64,000 bases of DNA from Roseovarius spongiae (GCF_003651245.1 NZ_RAPE01000001.1:620001-684000), one strand, 5' to 3'; positions 1 through 9,843 are shown, numbered from the stretch's first letter. A program made the numbers and translations. The notes: generated by a model not told the origin, from the sequence alone.

Positions 1-48
1 GTCTCCATCGGCAAGGTCGCGGCAAGCTACCGCGCGCTGGGCCTCTGA
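1..48 (+). CDS. 3' end of an unidentified gene (partial)
   Basis: An open frame runs from the first base to a TGA at 46-48 and ends in the residues VSIGKVAASYRALGL. Only 15 codons are visible, so I do not recognise the family. The GC-rich third positions and clean stop before a 128-base intergenic region fit the tail of a real gene that begins outside the window and reads toward soxB. Confidence 0.4.
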   Translation, partial: VSIGKVAASYRALGL

Positions 49-176
49 TCCCGCGGCGCTGACGCCGCCGGGCGCCTCTCACCCTCCTCGGCCATGCGCG
101 CGGATCATGCGCTTGGGCCATTGCCTTTTCGCGCGCGGCGCTGTTACGTCTCCGCGCGAATCTAGGGAGACATGCG

Positions 177-1430
177 ATGCGCTTTTCCGGCTGGCGCGTT
201 CTGCGCGAGGGGCTGACCGGCAACAGGGGCTGGCGTCCGCATTGGCGCGACGCCGCGCCCAAATCCGAATATGACGTGGTCATAATCGGCGGCGGCGGGC
301 ATGGCCTCGCCACCGCCTATTACCTGGCCAAGAACCACGGGATCGCCAATGTCGCCGTGCTTGAAAAGGGCTATCTCGGCGGCGGCAATGTCGGGCGCAA
401 CACCACCATCGTGCGCGCCAACTACATGATGCCCGGCAACTCGGAATTCTACAGCCACTCGCTGCGGCTGTGGGAAGGGCTCGAGGCCGATCTGAACTAC
501 AACGTCATGCATTCGCAACGCGGTCAGATCGTGCTGTTTCATTCCGACGGTCAGCGCGACGCGGGCGCGCGCCGCGGCAACGCAATGATAAACCAGGGTG
601 ACGACGCCGAACTGCTGAGCCGGGCGGACCTGCGCCGGATGGTCCCCTATCTGGACTACGACAACGCGCGCTTTCCGATCTATGGCGGGCTGCTGCAACG
701 CCGCGCCGGCACCGCGCGCCACGACGCGGTCGCCTGGGGCTACGCGCGCGGGGCGAGCGAACGCGGCGTCGACATCATCCAGAACTGCGAGGTGACCGGC
801 ATCGACACCAAAGGCGGCGCCGTGACCGGCGTGCAGACCACGCGCGGCGCCATCCGGGCGCGCAAGGTGGCGATCATCGTCGCCGGTCGCTCCTCCCAGG
901 TGGCGGCGATGGCGGGGATGCGCCTGCCGATCGAGAGCCACATCCTCCAGGCCTTCGTGACCGAGGGGCTGAAACCCTGCATCGACCATGTCATCAGCTT
1001 CGGCATGGGGCATTTCTACATCAGCCAGTCTGACAAGGGCGGGCTGGTTTTTGGCGGCGATCTGGACATGTACGCCTCCTACGCGGCGCGCGGCAACCTG
1101 CCGATGGTCGAACACGTGATGGAGGCGGGGATGACGCTGATGCCGATGATCGGCAAGGCGCGCGTGCTGCGCAGCTGGGGCGGGATCATGGACATGACGC
1201 CCGACGGCTCGCCCATCATCGACCGCACCCATATCGAGGGGCTCTACCTCGATGCGGGCTGGTGCTATGGCGGGTTCAAGGCGGTGCCGGGGTCGGGCTT
1301 CTCGATGGCGCATCTGGTGGCGACCGACCGCCATCACCCGCCGGCGGCGCGCTACCGGCTCGACCGGTTCCGCACCGGGCGCGGGCTGATGGACGAAGAA
1401 GGCACCGGCAGTCAACACAATCTGCATTGA
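177..1430 (+). CDS. soxB: Sarcosine oxidase subunit beta
   Basis: Catalytic flavoprotein subunit (417 aa) of heterotetrameric sarcosine oxidase, which oxidatively demethylates sarcosine to glycine in the cytoplasm and passes the methylene group to folate. An FAD-binding GGGGHGLATAYY motif lies at about residues 38-49. The TARHDAVAWG segment near residue 182 matches the region where the family carries the histidine for covalent FMN. The ATG at 177 is chosen because AGGGAGA ends six bases upstream; an ATG at 172 is out of frame. It is the first gene of soxBDAG. The 59-base gap to soxD holds one copy of a dispersed repeat. Length and order are typical of the family. Confidence 0.96.
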   Translation: MRFSGWRVLREGLTGNRGWRPHWRDAAPKSEYDVVIIGGGGHGLATAYYLAKNHGIANVAVLEKGYLGGGNVGRNTTIVRANYMMPGNSEFYSHSLRLWEGLEADLNYNVMHSQRGQIVLFHSDGQRDAGARRGNAMINQGDDAELLSRADLRRMVPYLDYDNARFPIYGGLLQRRAGTARHDAVAWGYARGASERGVDIIQNCEVTGIDTKGGAVTGVQTTRGAIRARKVAIIVAGRSSQVAAMAGMRLPIESHILQAFVTEGLKPCIDHVISFGMGHFYISQSDKGGLVFGGDLDMYASYAARGNLPMVEHVMEAGMTLMPMIGKARVLRSWGGIMDMTPDGSPIIDRTHIEGLYLDAGWCYGGFKAVPGSGFSMAHLVATDRHHPPAARYRLDRFRTGRGLMDEEGTGSQHNLH

Positions 1431-1456
1431 GGCGCATGACGTGAGGGCGGAAGTTT

Positions 1457-1477
1457 GAGTATTTTCGGAACATTGAA
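1457..1477 (+). repeat. Copy 1 of a dispersed 21-bp intergenic element
   Basis: Starts with GAGTATTTTCGGAA and ends TTGAA. It matches the copy at 53886-53906 at 17 of 21 positions by eye. It lies in the soxB-soxD gap. Confidence 0.5.
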
Positions 1478-1489
1478 AGCGGGGCTTGC

Positions 1490-1762
1490 ATGAGGATCAC
1501 CTGTCCGATCTGCGGGCCGCGCGACCGGCGCGAGTTCTACTACCAGGGCGCGGCCGTGGCGATCGAGCGGCCCGCGCCGGACGCGGGCGCGGAGGTCTGG
1601 GACGACTACCTGCACAACCGCGACAACCCGGCGGGGGAAACCCGCGACCTCTGGTATCACGAAAGCGGCTGCGCGGCCTGGATCGTGGTCACGCGCGACA
1701 CCAACACGCACGAGGTCATGGGCGCGGAACTCGCAGACGACGCAAAGGCGGAGCGGCCATGA
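1490..1762 (+). CDS. soxD: Sarcosine oxidase subunit delta
   Basis: Small zinc-binding subunit (90 aa) of the heterotetrameric sarcosine oxidase. The expected ligand pattern is visible: Cys5 and Cys8 in TCPICG, then His57 and Cys61 in YHESGC, close to the spacing known for the family. Its stop overlaps the soxA start in an ATGA arrangement (1759-1762), which suggests translational coupling and equal subunit supply. The upstream gap carries a dispersed repeat, not an obvious promoter. Confidence 0.95.
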   Translation: MRITCPICGPRDRREFYYQGAAVAIERPAPDAGAEVWDDYLHNRDNPAGETRDLWYHESGCAAWIVVTRDTNTHEVMGAELADDAKAERP

Positions 1763-4683
1763 GGATCGCCGGCAAGGGCCTGATCGACCGCGCGCGCCCG
1801 GTGGGCTTCCGCTTTGACGGGCATCGCTACGAGGGGTTCGCGGGCGACACGCTGGCCTCCGCCCTTCTGGCCAACGGCATCCGCGTCATGGGCCGGTCGT
1901 TCAAGTATCACCGCCCCCGCGGCGTGCTGAGCGCGGGTTCCGAGGAGCCGAACGCGCTGGTGACCACCGGCCTTGGCCCCGCGCAGGAACCCAACGTGCG
2001 CGCCACCACGCTCGAACTGCACGAGGGGCTGATGGCGCGCAGCCAGAACCGCTGGCCCTCGCTTGGCTGGGACGCGCTGGCGGTCAACGATCTTTTCGCG
2101 CCCTTCCTCGGGGCGGGGTTCTATTACAAGACCTTCATGTGGCCGCGCCGGTTCTGGGAACGGGTCTATGAGCCGGTGATCCGGCGCGCCGCCGGCCTCG
2201 GCGCGCTCTCGGGCGAAGCGGTGACACAGAAATACGAACGCGCGTGGGCGCATTGCGACCTGCTGGTGATCGGCGCGGGTCCGGCCGGGCTGATGGCCGC
2301 GCGCACCGCGGCCGAGGCGGGTGCTGACGTGATCCTCGTTGACGAGGACACCGTCTGCGGCGGGCGGCTCAACGCCGAGCGGCTCGAGGTGGACGGGCGG
2401 CCCGGCGCCGAGTGGGCCGCCGCGATGGCCGCCGATCTCGCCGCGCGGCCCAACGTGCGGATCATGACCCGCACCACGGTGACCGGCGCGTATGACGGCG
2501 GCGTCTATGGCGCGCTGGAGCGGTTGGCGCATGACGTGGCGATGCGTCCCGGCGCGCCGCTGGAATGCTTCTGGCGGATCAACGCGCGCGCCGCGGTGCT
2601 GGCGGCGGGCGCGCTGGAGCGGCCCGTGGCGTTCGCCAACAACGACCGCCCCGGCGTCATGACCGCAGGCGCGGTGCGCGCCTATCTGAACCGCTGGCGC
2701 GTGGCGCCGGGGCGCAACGTGGCGGTGTTCGGCAATACCGACGACGCGCATCGCACGGCGGCGGACCTGGTCGCGGCGGGCGTGCATGTGAGCGCGCTGA
2801 TCGACGCGCGCCCCCACGCGCGCTGCGATCTCGACGTGCCGTTCTACGCGGGCGCGCAGGTCTGCAACGCGCAAGGGCGGCATGGCCTTGAAGCGATCAG
2901 CATCGCGCGCGCTTCCGGGATCGAGAAGGTGCAGGCCGATTGCCTCGCGATGTCGGGGGGCTGGAACCCGACGCTGCACCTGACCTGCCACATGAACGGG
3001 CGCCCCGCCTGGAACCCGGACATCGCCGCCTTCGTGCCGCGCGACGGCGCGATACCCGGCATGGTGACGGCGGGCGCCTGCCGCGGCGATTTCTCGACCC
3101 GCGCCTGCCTCGAAGGAGGCGCGCGGGCGGCGGCGCAGGCGCTGGAGACGCTGGGGCTGAAGGCGCCCGAAGCCGACATCCCGAAGGCCGAGGACAGCGC
3201 CTATGACATCGCCCCGCTCTGGGCGGTGCCGGGCAAGGGACGCGCCTGGCTTGATTTCCAGAACGACGTGACGGTGAAGGACGTCAAGCAGGCCGCGGTC
3301 GAGAATTTCCGCTCGGTCGAGCATATGAAGCGCTACACCACGCAGGGCATGGCGACCGACCAGGGCAAGAATTCCAACGTCGCCGCGCTGGCTGTGCTGG
3401 CCGACGCCACCGGGCGCGGCATCCCCGAGACCGGCACGACCACCTTCCGTCCGCCCTACAGTCCCGTCGCCATCGCCGCGATGGGGGCGGGGGCGCAGGG
3501 CAAGGGCTTTGCGCCCGAGCGGTTCACCACCAGCCACGCCGCCAGCGTCGCACGCGGCGCGCCGATGATCGAGGCGGGGCTGTGGTACCGGCCGAGCTAC
3601 TTCCCGAAACCGGGTGAAACGCATTGGCGCCAGTCCTGCGATCGCGAGGTCGGATATGTGCGCGGGGCGGTCGGCATCGCGGATGTCTCCACCCTCGGCA
3701 AGATCGATATCCAGGGTAGGGACGCGGGCGCGTTCCTCGATTATGTCTATACAAATACCTTCTCCACGCTGAAGGTCGGGCGGGTGCGTTACGGCCTCAT
3801 GCTGCGCGAGGACGGGTTCGTCATGGATGACGGCACCTGCGCGCGGCTGGGCGAGGAACACTACCTCATGACGACCACCACGGCGGCGGCGGGACAGGTG
3901 ATGCGGCACCTGGAATTCGTGCACCAGTGCCTTGCGCCGAAGATGGACGTGCGGTTCATTTCGGTCACCGAGCAATGGGCTCAGTTCGCCGTCGCCGGAC
4001 CGAAATCGCGCGCGCTGCTGGATGACCTGCTGGATGCGCCGGTCGGGGACATGCCCTTCATGGGTTGCGGCGAGGTGACCGTTGGCGGGGTGGCCGCGCG
4101 GCTGTTCCGTATCTCGTTCTCCGGCGAGCACGCCTATGAATTGGCGGTCCCGGCGCGATATGGCGACGCGCTCTTTCGCGAGTTGGCGGCGCGTGCCGAG
4201 GGCCTCGGCGGCGGGCCTTACGGGATGGAGGCGCTCAACGTGCTGCGCATCGAGAAGGGCTTCATCACCCATGCGGAGATTCACGGCCGCGTCACCGCGG
4301 ACGACATCGGCATGGGGCGGATGATCTCGGCCAAGAAGGACTGCATCGGCAAGACGATGGCCGCGCGGCCCGGCCTGAGCGAGCCGGGACGAGAGCAACT
4401 GGTCGGGCTGAAACCCGTGGGCGCGGTCAAGGAGCTGACCGCCGGCGCGCATCTCTTCGAGCAGGACGCGCAGGCGGTGTCGGCCAATGATCTGGGCTAT
4501 CTCACCTCGGTCGGGTTCTCGCCCACGTTCGGGCGTTTCCTCGGGTTGGGATTCCTGCGCGACGGGCGCGAACGGCATGGAGAGGTGCTGCGCGCGGTGG
4601 ATCACCTGCGCCAGACGGAAACGCTGGTCGAGGTGCAGGACCCGGTGCAATTCGACGCGGACGGAGGGCGCACACGTGATTGA
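1759..4683 (+). CDS. soxA: Sarcosine oxidase subunit alpha
   Basis: Large subunit (974 aa) of sarcosine oxidase; it binds NAD+ and tetrahydrofolate, so the formaldehyde equivalent leaves as 5,10-methylene-THF. The N-terminal part carries SFKYHRPRG (about residues 47-55). A dinucleotide-binding IGAGPAGLMAARTA motif starts at about 171. The last ~370 residues resemble the glycine-cleavage T-protein (aminomethyltransferase) fold. The ATG at 1759 is chosen over an in-frame ATG at 1486 because it gives the family N-terminus MRIAGKGLIDR and the usual 4-bp overlap with soxD. The 3' end overlaps soxG by 8 bases. Confidence 0.96.
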   Translation: MRIAGKGLIDRARPVGFRFDGHRYEGFAGDTLASALLANGIRVMGRSFKYHRPRGVLSAGSEEPNALVTTGLGPAQEPNVRATTLELHEGLMARSQNRWPSLGWDALAVNDLFAPFLGAGFYYKTFMWPRRFWERVYEPVIRRAAGLGALSGEAVTQKYERAWAHCDLLVIGAGPAGLMAARTAAEAGADVILVDEDTVCGGRLNAERLEVDGRPGAEWAAAMAADLAARPNVRIMTRTTVTGAYDGGVYGALERLAHDVAMRPGAPLECFWRINARAAVLAAGALERPVAFANNDRPGVMTAGAVRAYLNRWRVAPGRNVAVFGNTDDAHRTAADLVAAGVHVSALIDARPHARCDLDVPFYAGAQVCNAQGRHGLEAISIARASGIEKVQADCLAMSGGWNPTLHLTCHMNGRPAWNPDIAAFVPRDGAIPGMVTAGACRGDFSTRACLEGGARAAAQALETLGLKAPEADIPKAEDSAYDIAPLWAVPGKGRAWLDFQNDVTVKDVKQAAVENFRSVEHMKRYTTQGMATDQGKNSNVAALAVLADATGRGIPETGTTTFRPPYSPVAIAAMGAGAQGKGFAPERFTTSHAASVARGAPMIEAGLWYRPSYFPKPGETHWRQSCDREVGYVRGAVGIADVSTLGKIDIQGRDAGAFLDYVYTNTFSTLKVGRVRYGLMLREDGFVMDDGTCARLGEEHYLMTTTTAAAGQVMRHLEFVHQCLAPKMDVRFISVTEQWAQFAVAGPKSRALLDDLLDAPVGDMPFMGCGEVTVGGVAARLFRISFSGEHAYELAVPARYGDALFRELAARAEGLGGGPYGMEALNVLRIEKGFITHAEIHGRVTADDIGMGRMISAKKDCIGKTMAARPGLSEPGREQLVGLKPVGAVKELTAGAHLFEQDAQAVSANDLGYLTSVGFSPTFGRFLGLGFLRDGRERHGEVLRAVDHLRQTETLVEVQDPVQFDADGGRTRD

Positions 4684-5227
4684 GCTGACAGCCAGGACGC
4701 CCTTTGATGGGCTGCTGCCGATCGAGGCGGGCGCGCTGCGCCTGTCCGAAGCGGCGCCCGCGCGGATGACTTCGCTTGCGCCCTACCGGGGGCGGGACAA
4801 GGCGTTGTCGGAGGCGCTGAAAGCGGCGCACGGCATGGCGTTCCCGGCCCCCAACCGCGCGACGGGCCGGGAAGGCGCGCGCGCCGTGTGGTTCGGACAG
4901 CGCATGGCGTTGCTGATCGGGCCGGAGCCGGACGCGGGGCTGACGGAGTTCGCGGCCCTCACCGATCAGTCGGACGCCTGGGCGGTGGCGCGCCTCGAGG
5001 GGGAGGGCGCGGCTGAGGCGCTGGCGCGGCTGGCGCCGCTCGACCTGCGCGAAGGCGCGTTCAAGCGCGGGCACACCGCGCGCACGGAGCTTGGGCACAT
5101 GCATGCGTCGCTCACGCGGATCAGCGGCGAATCGTGGCGGATCATGGTCTTCCGCGCCTTTGCGCGGACCCTCGCGCATGAGATGCGCGAGGCGATGCAG
5201 AGCGTTGCGGCCCGCGCCGGTGTCTGA
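4676..5227 (+). CDS. soxG: Sarcosine oxidase subunit gamma
   Basis: Accessory gamma subunit (183 aa), the last member of soxBDAG. I place the start at GTG 4676 (MIELTARTPFDGLLP), inside the last codons of soxA; the longer in-frame extension merely reads through soxA. The sequence is typical of this weakly conserved family: alanine- and leucine-rich, no cofactor motif, with the C-terminal part MVFRAFARTLAHEMREAM. Overlap with soxA implies coupled translation. Confidence 0.9.
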   Translation: MIELTARTPFDGLLPIEAGALRLSEAAPARMTSLAPYRGRDKALSEALKAAHGMAFPAPNRATGREGARAVWFGQRMALLIGPEPDAGLTEFAALTDQSDAWAVARLEGEGAAEALARLAPLDLREGAFKRGHTARTELGHMHASLTRISGESWRIMVFRAFARTLAHEMREAMQSVAARAGV

Positions 5228-5270
5228 CAGGGTGCGCGCCCGAACCCCCACTCACCACAGGGAAACATAC

Positions 5271-5570
5271 ATGCAACGCATTTTCGCCCTCGCCCTGGCC
5301 GCGCTCGTCCTGCCGGGCGGCGCGCTGGCCGACAAGGCCGCCGACTGCGCCGCCACCACCGGCATCGTCGCCGACGCCGTGAATGAGCGCAGCGGCGGCA
5401 ACACCCAGCAGGGCGCGATCGACGTCCTTACCTCGGATGAGGGCGGTATTGAAGAGAAATACGCGCCCGCCGTGCCGATGCTGGTCGAATGGGTCTATAC
5501 GCTGCCCGAGGATCAACTGAACGACGCGGTCGCCGAGTCGTTCAGCGAAGCCTGCCTCGCGCACGATTGA
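5271..5570 (+). CDS. Small secreted protein of unknown function
   Basis: A 99-residue protein with a clear signal peptide (MQRIFALALAALVLPGGALA, cleavage after about residue 20) and two cysteines in the mature part, near each end, which could form one disulfide in the periplasm. The rest is acidic and helical. ATG 5271 is chosen because the signal peptide starts there. It lies 43 bases after soxG and may ride on the sox transcript, but nothing ties it to sarcosine. I do not recognise a named family. Confidence 0.75.
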   Translation: MQRIFALALAALVLPGGALADKAADCAATTGIVADAVNERSGGNTQQGAIDVLTSDEGGIEEKYAPAVPMLVEWVYTLPEDQLNDAVAESFSEACLAHD

Positions 5571-5607
5571 GCGCGGTCAAAACCTGTGGGTAATTCGCGC
5601 GTCGCCC

Positions 5608-5638
5608 TTGGCGGCGCGGCGTCCTTGGCGCATATAGT
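5608..5638 (+). promoter_or_regulatory. Possible dnaG promoter giving a near-leaderless mRNA
   Basis: TATAGT at 5633-5638 is a good -10. TTGGCG at 5608-5613 is a weak -35 at a long 19-base spacing. A start site about seven bases after the -10 would fall on the dnaG start codon at 5645. No Shine-Dalgarno sequence is seen before dnaG. Confidence 0.3.
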
Positions 5639-5644
5639 AACGGT

Positions 5645-7588
5645 ATGAGCCTGCCCCCCGGATTCCTCGACGAGCTGCGCACGCGCACCTCCCTGGCCGA
5701 CGTGGTCGGGCGCAAGGTGATGTGGGACAATCGCAAGTCGAATCCGGGCAAGGGCGACATGTGGGCCCCGTGCCCCTTCCACCACGAAAAGACGGCGAGC
5801 TTTCACGTCGATGACCGCAAGGGGTTCTATTACTGCTTTGGCTGCCACGCCAAGGGCGACGCCATCGGCTTCGTGCGCGAAACCGAGAACGTGGAGTTCA
5901 TGGAGGCGGTGCGCATCCTCGCCAGCGAGGCGGGGATGCAGATCCCCGAACGCGATCCCCAGGCGCAGCAGAAGGCGGACCGGCGCACGCAACTGATCGA
6001 GGTGATGGAGCAGGCGGTCAGGTATTTCCGCCTCATGCTGAATTCCGGCGCGGGGGCGGGCGCGCGCGACTACCTCGACCGGCGCGGGCTGGACGAGGCG
6101 ACGCGCGACCGCTTCGGCATCGGTTTTGCGCCTGCCGGCTGGCAGAACCTGTGGGACCACCTGACCGGCAAGGGCGTCGCGCCCGACCTTGTCATGGGTT
6201 GCGGGCTGGCCAAGCCCAGCAACAAGGGCGGCAAGCCCTATGACGTGTTCCGCAACCGCATCATGTTCCCGATCCTGGATGCGCGCGGGCGTTGCATCGC
6301 CTTCGGCGGGCGGGCGATGGATCCGGACGAGAACGCGAAATACCTCAACTCGCCCCAGACCGAGCTTTTCGACAAGTCCCGCGTGCTCTACAACTTTGCG
6401 TCCGCGCGCGAGGCGGCCGGAAAGGGCGCGCCGCTGATCGCCGCCGAGGGCTACATGGACGTGATCGCGCTCGCGCAGGCGGGCTTTGGCGCGGCGGTCG
6501 CGCCGCTGGGCACCGCGGTGACGGAGGCGCAACTGCAACTGCTGTGGCGCGTCGCGGACGAGCCGGTGATGGCGATGGACGGCGACCGCGCCGGATTGCA
6601 GGCCGCGCACCGGGTGATCGATCTCGCGCTGCCGCTGCTCATGGCGGGCAAGTCGCTGCGCTTTGCGCTGATGCCCGAGGGCAAGGACCCGGACGACATC
6701 CTGCGCGCCGAGGGGCGCGGCGCGGTGCAGAAGCTGATCGAGGGCGCGCTGCCGATGGTGGACCTGCTCTGGCGGCGCGAGACCGAGGACCGCGTCTTTG
6801 ACAGCCCCGAGCGCAAGGCCGCGCTCGAGAAGGCGTTGCGCGACAAGGTGGCGCTGATCGCGGACCCGACGGTGCGGGGGCATTACGAACGCGCGGTCCG
6901 GGACCTGCTCTGGACCCATCTTTCGCCGCGCCGCGCGGCGAAGGGCGGGGCCAAGGCCCGCAAGTGGGGCGCGCCCGACCCGGCCAGCGCCAGCGCCAAG
7001 GCGTCGCTGTTGGCCGCAACGGGCGAAAGCGGCGCGATCCGGATGCGCGAGGCGGTGATCCTCGCCGCGCTGATCTCGACCCCCGGGATCTGCGCCGAGT
7101 TCGAGGGGCCGCTCGAGGATCTCGAATGCCAGGACAGCCTGCACGCGCGGCTGCGCGACCTGCTGCTGCACCACGCGGCGGACGGGGCCGAGGCGCTCAA
7201 TGCCGAGATCGGGCGCACGGTGGGCGCCGACGCCCTTGAAAAGCTGCTGTGCCTGCCCCATGTCGCCATCACGCCCCCCGTGCGACACCCCGGCGACGCC
7301 GAGATCGCGCAGATGACCGTGGCCGAGGAACTGGCCAAGATCGCGGCGATCCGTGGTCTCAGGGCCGAAATCGCGGATGCGGCGGAGGATGTGCAGGGGA
7401 TGGCGGACGAGGCTGTCACGTGGCGGCTGGGACAGGCCGCCGAGGCCCGCAACCGCGCGCTGCGCAGTCAGCAGGAGGACAAGGCCGAATACGATCTGGC
7501 CGAGAATGGGGCGCGAATCAACCGCGGAGAACGTGAGGAGTTTGACGCGCTGCTGGACAGGATTACCTTCACCAAAACGCGCCGTTAA
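5645..7588 (+). CDS. dnaG: DNA primase
   Basis: Makes RNA primers for lagging-strand synthesis and works with the DnaB helicase at the fork (647 aa). The N-terminal zinc ribbon is visible as Cys43-x2-His46 ... Cys64-x2-Cys67 (CPFH and CFGC). The core follows, with the TOPRIM motifs EGYMDVIALAQAG (near residue 268) and MAMDGDRAG (near 310). The C-terminal ~200 residues are the variable helicase-binding part. No ribosome-binding site precedes the ATG. It lies directly upstream of rpoD, the usual alphaproteobacterial remnant of the macromolecular-synthesis operon. Confidence 0.97.
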   Translation: MSLPPGFLDELRTRTSLADVVGRKVMWDNRKSNPGKGDMWAPCPFHHEKTASFHVDDRKGFYYCFGCHAKGDAIGFVRETENVEFMEAVRILASEAGMQIPERDPQAQQKADRRTQLIEVMEQAVRYFRLMLNSGAGAGARDYLDRRGLDEATRDRFGIGFAPAGWQNLWDHLTGKGVAPDLVMGCGLAKPSNKGGKPYDVFRNRIMFPILDARGRCIAFGGRAMDPDENAKYLNSPQTELFDKSRVLYNFASAREAAGKGAPLIAAEGYMDVIALAQAGFGAAVAPLGTAVTEAQLQLLWRVADEPVMAMDGDRAGLQAAHRVIDLALPLLMAGKSLRFALMPEGKDPDDILRAEGRGAVQKLIEGALPMVDLLWRRETEDRVFDSPERKAALEKALRDKVALIADPTVRGHYERAVRDLLWTHLSPRRAAKGGAKARKWGAPDPASASAKASLLAATGESGAIRMREAVILAALISTPGICAEFEGPLEDLECQDSLHARLRDLLLHHAADGAEALNAEIGRTVGADALEKLLCLPHVAITPPVRHPGDAEIAQMTVAEELAKIAAIRGLRAEIADAAEDVQGMADEAVTWRLGQAAEARNRALRSQQEDKAEYDLAENGARINRGEREEFDALLDRITFTKTRR

Positions 7589-7633
7589 GGTCACTTGGTG
7601 AAGAAAAGGTAAGGAAAACAGGGTAAACGGGTT

Positions 7634-7680
7634 GCGAATCACCTCGCGAACAGGATGATTCGCGCACCCGGCGAATCATC
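7634..7680 (+). promoter_or_regulatory. Competing stem-loops in the rpoD leader
   Basis: Three copies of GCGAATCA lie here: direct at 7634-7641, inverted at 7656-7663, direct at 7671-7678. The last two extend to a perfect 10-bp hairpin (7654-7663 with 7671-7680, loop GCACCCG). The first two can form an alternative 8-bp stem. Both use the middle segment, so they exclude each other. The second hairpin ends 27 bases before the rpoD ATG and is not followed by a T tract. Confidence 0.6.
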
Positions 7681-7707
7681 GCCCCCGCCGCCGCTCAGGA
7701 GATGTGC

Positions 7708-9696
7708 ATGGCCGCCAAAGACGCTGACGACCGCAAGCCGGACAACCAGGACGCCGAGATTTCGCTCGATATGAGCCAGGCGGCGATCAAGAAGATGATC
7801 GGCGAGGCGCGGGAGAAGGGGTTCATCACCTACGAACAGCTCAACACCGTCCTGCCCCCCGATCAGGTGAATTCCGAACAGATCGAGGATGTGATGTCGA
7901 TGCTTTCCGAAATGGGCATCAACATCATCGAGGCCGACGAGGTCGAGGAAGAAGAACAGAAATCCACCGCGCTCGCCGAGACCGGCAAGCGGGGCGAGAT
8001 CGTGCTCGGCTCGGGCAAGGAGGAGAAGCTCGACCGCACGGATGATCCCGTGCGCATGTACCTGCGCGAGATGGGCAGCGTGGAGCTGCTCAGCCGCGAG
8101 GGCGAGATCGCCATCGCCAAGCGGATCGAGGCGGGGCGCAACACCATGATCGCGGGCCTGTGCGAAAGCCCGCTGACCTTCCAGGCGATCACCATCTGGC
8201 GCGACGAACTGCTGGGCGAGGACATCCTGCTGCGCGACGTGATCGATCTCGAGACGACGTTCTCGGGGCAGATGGGGGAAGACGCCGAGGGCGTGGTCGA
8301 GGCGGCCAACGTGACGACGCCGCCTTCCTCGGGCAAGCCCGGGGGCGACGGCGGCCAAGAGCTTGACGCCGACGGCAACCCGATCGCGGGTGACGACGAC
8401 GATGACGACGATGACGACCAGGCGAACATGAGCCTCGCGGCGATGGAAGCCGCGCTGAAACCCGCCGTGCTGGAGACGCTCGACCGGATCGCGGACGACT
8501 ACGCCAAGCTGAGCGAGATGCAGGACAGCCGCATCTCCGCCACGCTGAACGAGGACGGCTCGTTCACCAGGAAACAGGAAACGACCTATCAGGAACTGCG
8601 CGCCGAGATCGTCGAGCTGGTCAATTCGCTGCACCTGCACAACAACCGGATCGACGCGCTGATCGACCAGCTTTACGGCATCAACCAGCGGATCATGATG
8701 ATCGACGGCGCGATGGTCAAACTCGCCGATCAGGCGCGCATCAACCGGCGCGAATTCGTCGACGAATATCGCGGCCGCGAACTCGATCCCACCTGGCTCG
8801 ACGACATGGCGAAGAAATCCGGGCGCGGCTGGCAGGCCTTCATGGAGCGCAGCCCCGAGAAGGTGGCCGAACTGCGCGCCGACATGGCGCAGGTCGGGCA
8901 GTATGTCGGGCTCGACATTCCCGAGTTTCGCCGCATCGTGAGCCAGGTCCAGAAGGGCGAGAGCGAGGCCCGCATGGCCAAGAAGGAGATGGTCGAAGCC
9001 AACCTGCGGCTCGTCATTTCCATCGCCAAGAAATACACCAACCGCGGGTTGCAGTTCCTCGATCTCATCCAGGAAGGCAACATCGGGCTGATGAAGGCGG
9101 TCGACAAGTTCGAGTATCGCCGCGGCTACAAGTTCAGCACCTACGCGACCTGGTGGATCCGCCAGGCGATCACGCGCTCCATCGCGGACCAGGCGCGCAC
9201 AATCCGCATTCCCGTCCACATGATCGAGACCATCAACAAGCTGGTGCGCACCGGCCGCCAGATGCTGCACGAGATCGGCCGCGAACCCACGCCCGAGGAG
9301 CTGGCCGAAAAGCTGCAGATGCCGCTCGAGAAGGTCCGCAAGGTGATGAAGATCGCCAAGGAGCCGATCAGCCTCGAAACCCCCATCGGCGACGAGGAAG
9401 ACAGCCAGCTCGGCGATTTCATCGAGGACAAGAACGCGGTTCTGCCGCTGGACAGCGCCATTCAGGACAACCTCAAGGAAACCACGACGCGGGTTCTGTC
9501 CTCGCTCACCCCGCGCGAGGAGCGGGTGCTGCGGATGCGCTTCGGCATCGGGATGAACACCGATCACACGCTCGAAGAGGTCGGCCAGCAGTTCAGCGTG
9601 ACGCGCGAGCGGATCCGCCAGATCGAGGCCAAGGCGTTGCGCAAGCTGAAGCATCCCAGCCGGTCGCGCAAGCTGCGGTCGTTTCTCGATCAGTAA
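7708..9696 (+). CDS. rpoD: Primary sigma factor (sigma-70)
   Basis: Housekeeping sigma subunit of RNA polymerase (662 aa). Region 1.1 is at the N-terminus. Regions 2.1-2.4 appear from about residue 430 ([20 protein letters not shown], then [13 protein letters not shown]). Region 4.2 is at the C-terminus ([17 protein letters not shown]). The non-conserved region has a run of nine aspartates near residues 230-238. ATG 7708 is preferred over the in-frame ATG at 7702 because AGGAG (7697-7701) is six bases from 7708 but abuts 7702. It follows dnaG after 119 bases that hold an unusual repeat structure. Confidence 0.97.
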   Translation: MAAKDADDRKPDNQDAEISLDMSQAAIKKMIGEAREKGFITYEQLNTVLPPDQVNSEQIEDVMSMLSEMGINIIEADEVEEEEQKSTALAETGKRGEIVLGSGKEEKLDRTDDPVRMYLREMGSVELLSREGEIAIAKRIEAGRNTMIAGLCESPLTFQAITIWRDELLGEDILLRDVIDLETTFSGQMGEDAEGVVEAANVTTPPSSGKPGGDGGQELDADGNPIAGDDDDDDDDDQANMSLAAMEAALKPAVLETLDRIADDYAKLSEMQDSRISATLNEDGSFTRKQETTYQELRAEIVELVNSLHLHNNRIDALIDQLYGINQRIMMIDGAMVKLADQARINRREFVDEYRGRELDPTWLDDMAKKSGRGWQAFMERSPEKVAELRADMAQVGQYVGLDIPEFRRIVSQVQKGESEARMAKKEMVEANLRLVISIAKKYTNRGLQFLDLIQEGNIGLMKAVDKFEYRRGYKFSTYATWWIRQAITRSIADQARTIRIPVHMIETINKLVRTGRQMLHEIGREPTPEELAEKLQMPLEKVRKVMKIAKEPISLETPIGDEEDSQLGDFIEDKNAVLPLDSAIQDNLKETTTRVLSSLTPREERVLRMRFGIGMNTDHTLEEVGQQFSVTRERIRQIEAKALRKLKHPSRSRKLRSFLDQ

Positions 9697-9779
9697 CATC
9701 GGAAAACAGGTGTCCCGGTCGGGCGGCGCGCCCATGATGCAGGAACGATGCGGCCCCGTATTGAATCCCCCGCGGCCTC

Positions 9780-9808
9780 TTGACAGACGCCAACCCGCGT
9801 CATACCCA
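9780..9808 (+). promoter_or_regulatory. Candidate promoter of the VPLPA-CTERM gene
   Basis: A perfect -35 TTGACA (9780-9785) is followed 17 bases on by TACCCA, a weak -10. It lies about 35 bases before the start codon at 9844. Confidence 0.4.
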
Positions 9809-9843
9809 TGATGGAGTGGTACCGTGTATGTAAAGGGGAAGTC

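Noticed and set aside
1657..4650. Long open frame on the minus strand opposite soxA
   Set aside because: It is arginine-, histidine- and proline-rich with no domain, and mirrors the GC-rich third codon positions of soxA. Similar shadows lie opposite dnaG, rpoD and maeB.
9721..9740. Terminator after rpoD
   Set aside because: Only a weak GGGC/GCCC stem without a T tract.
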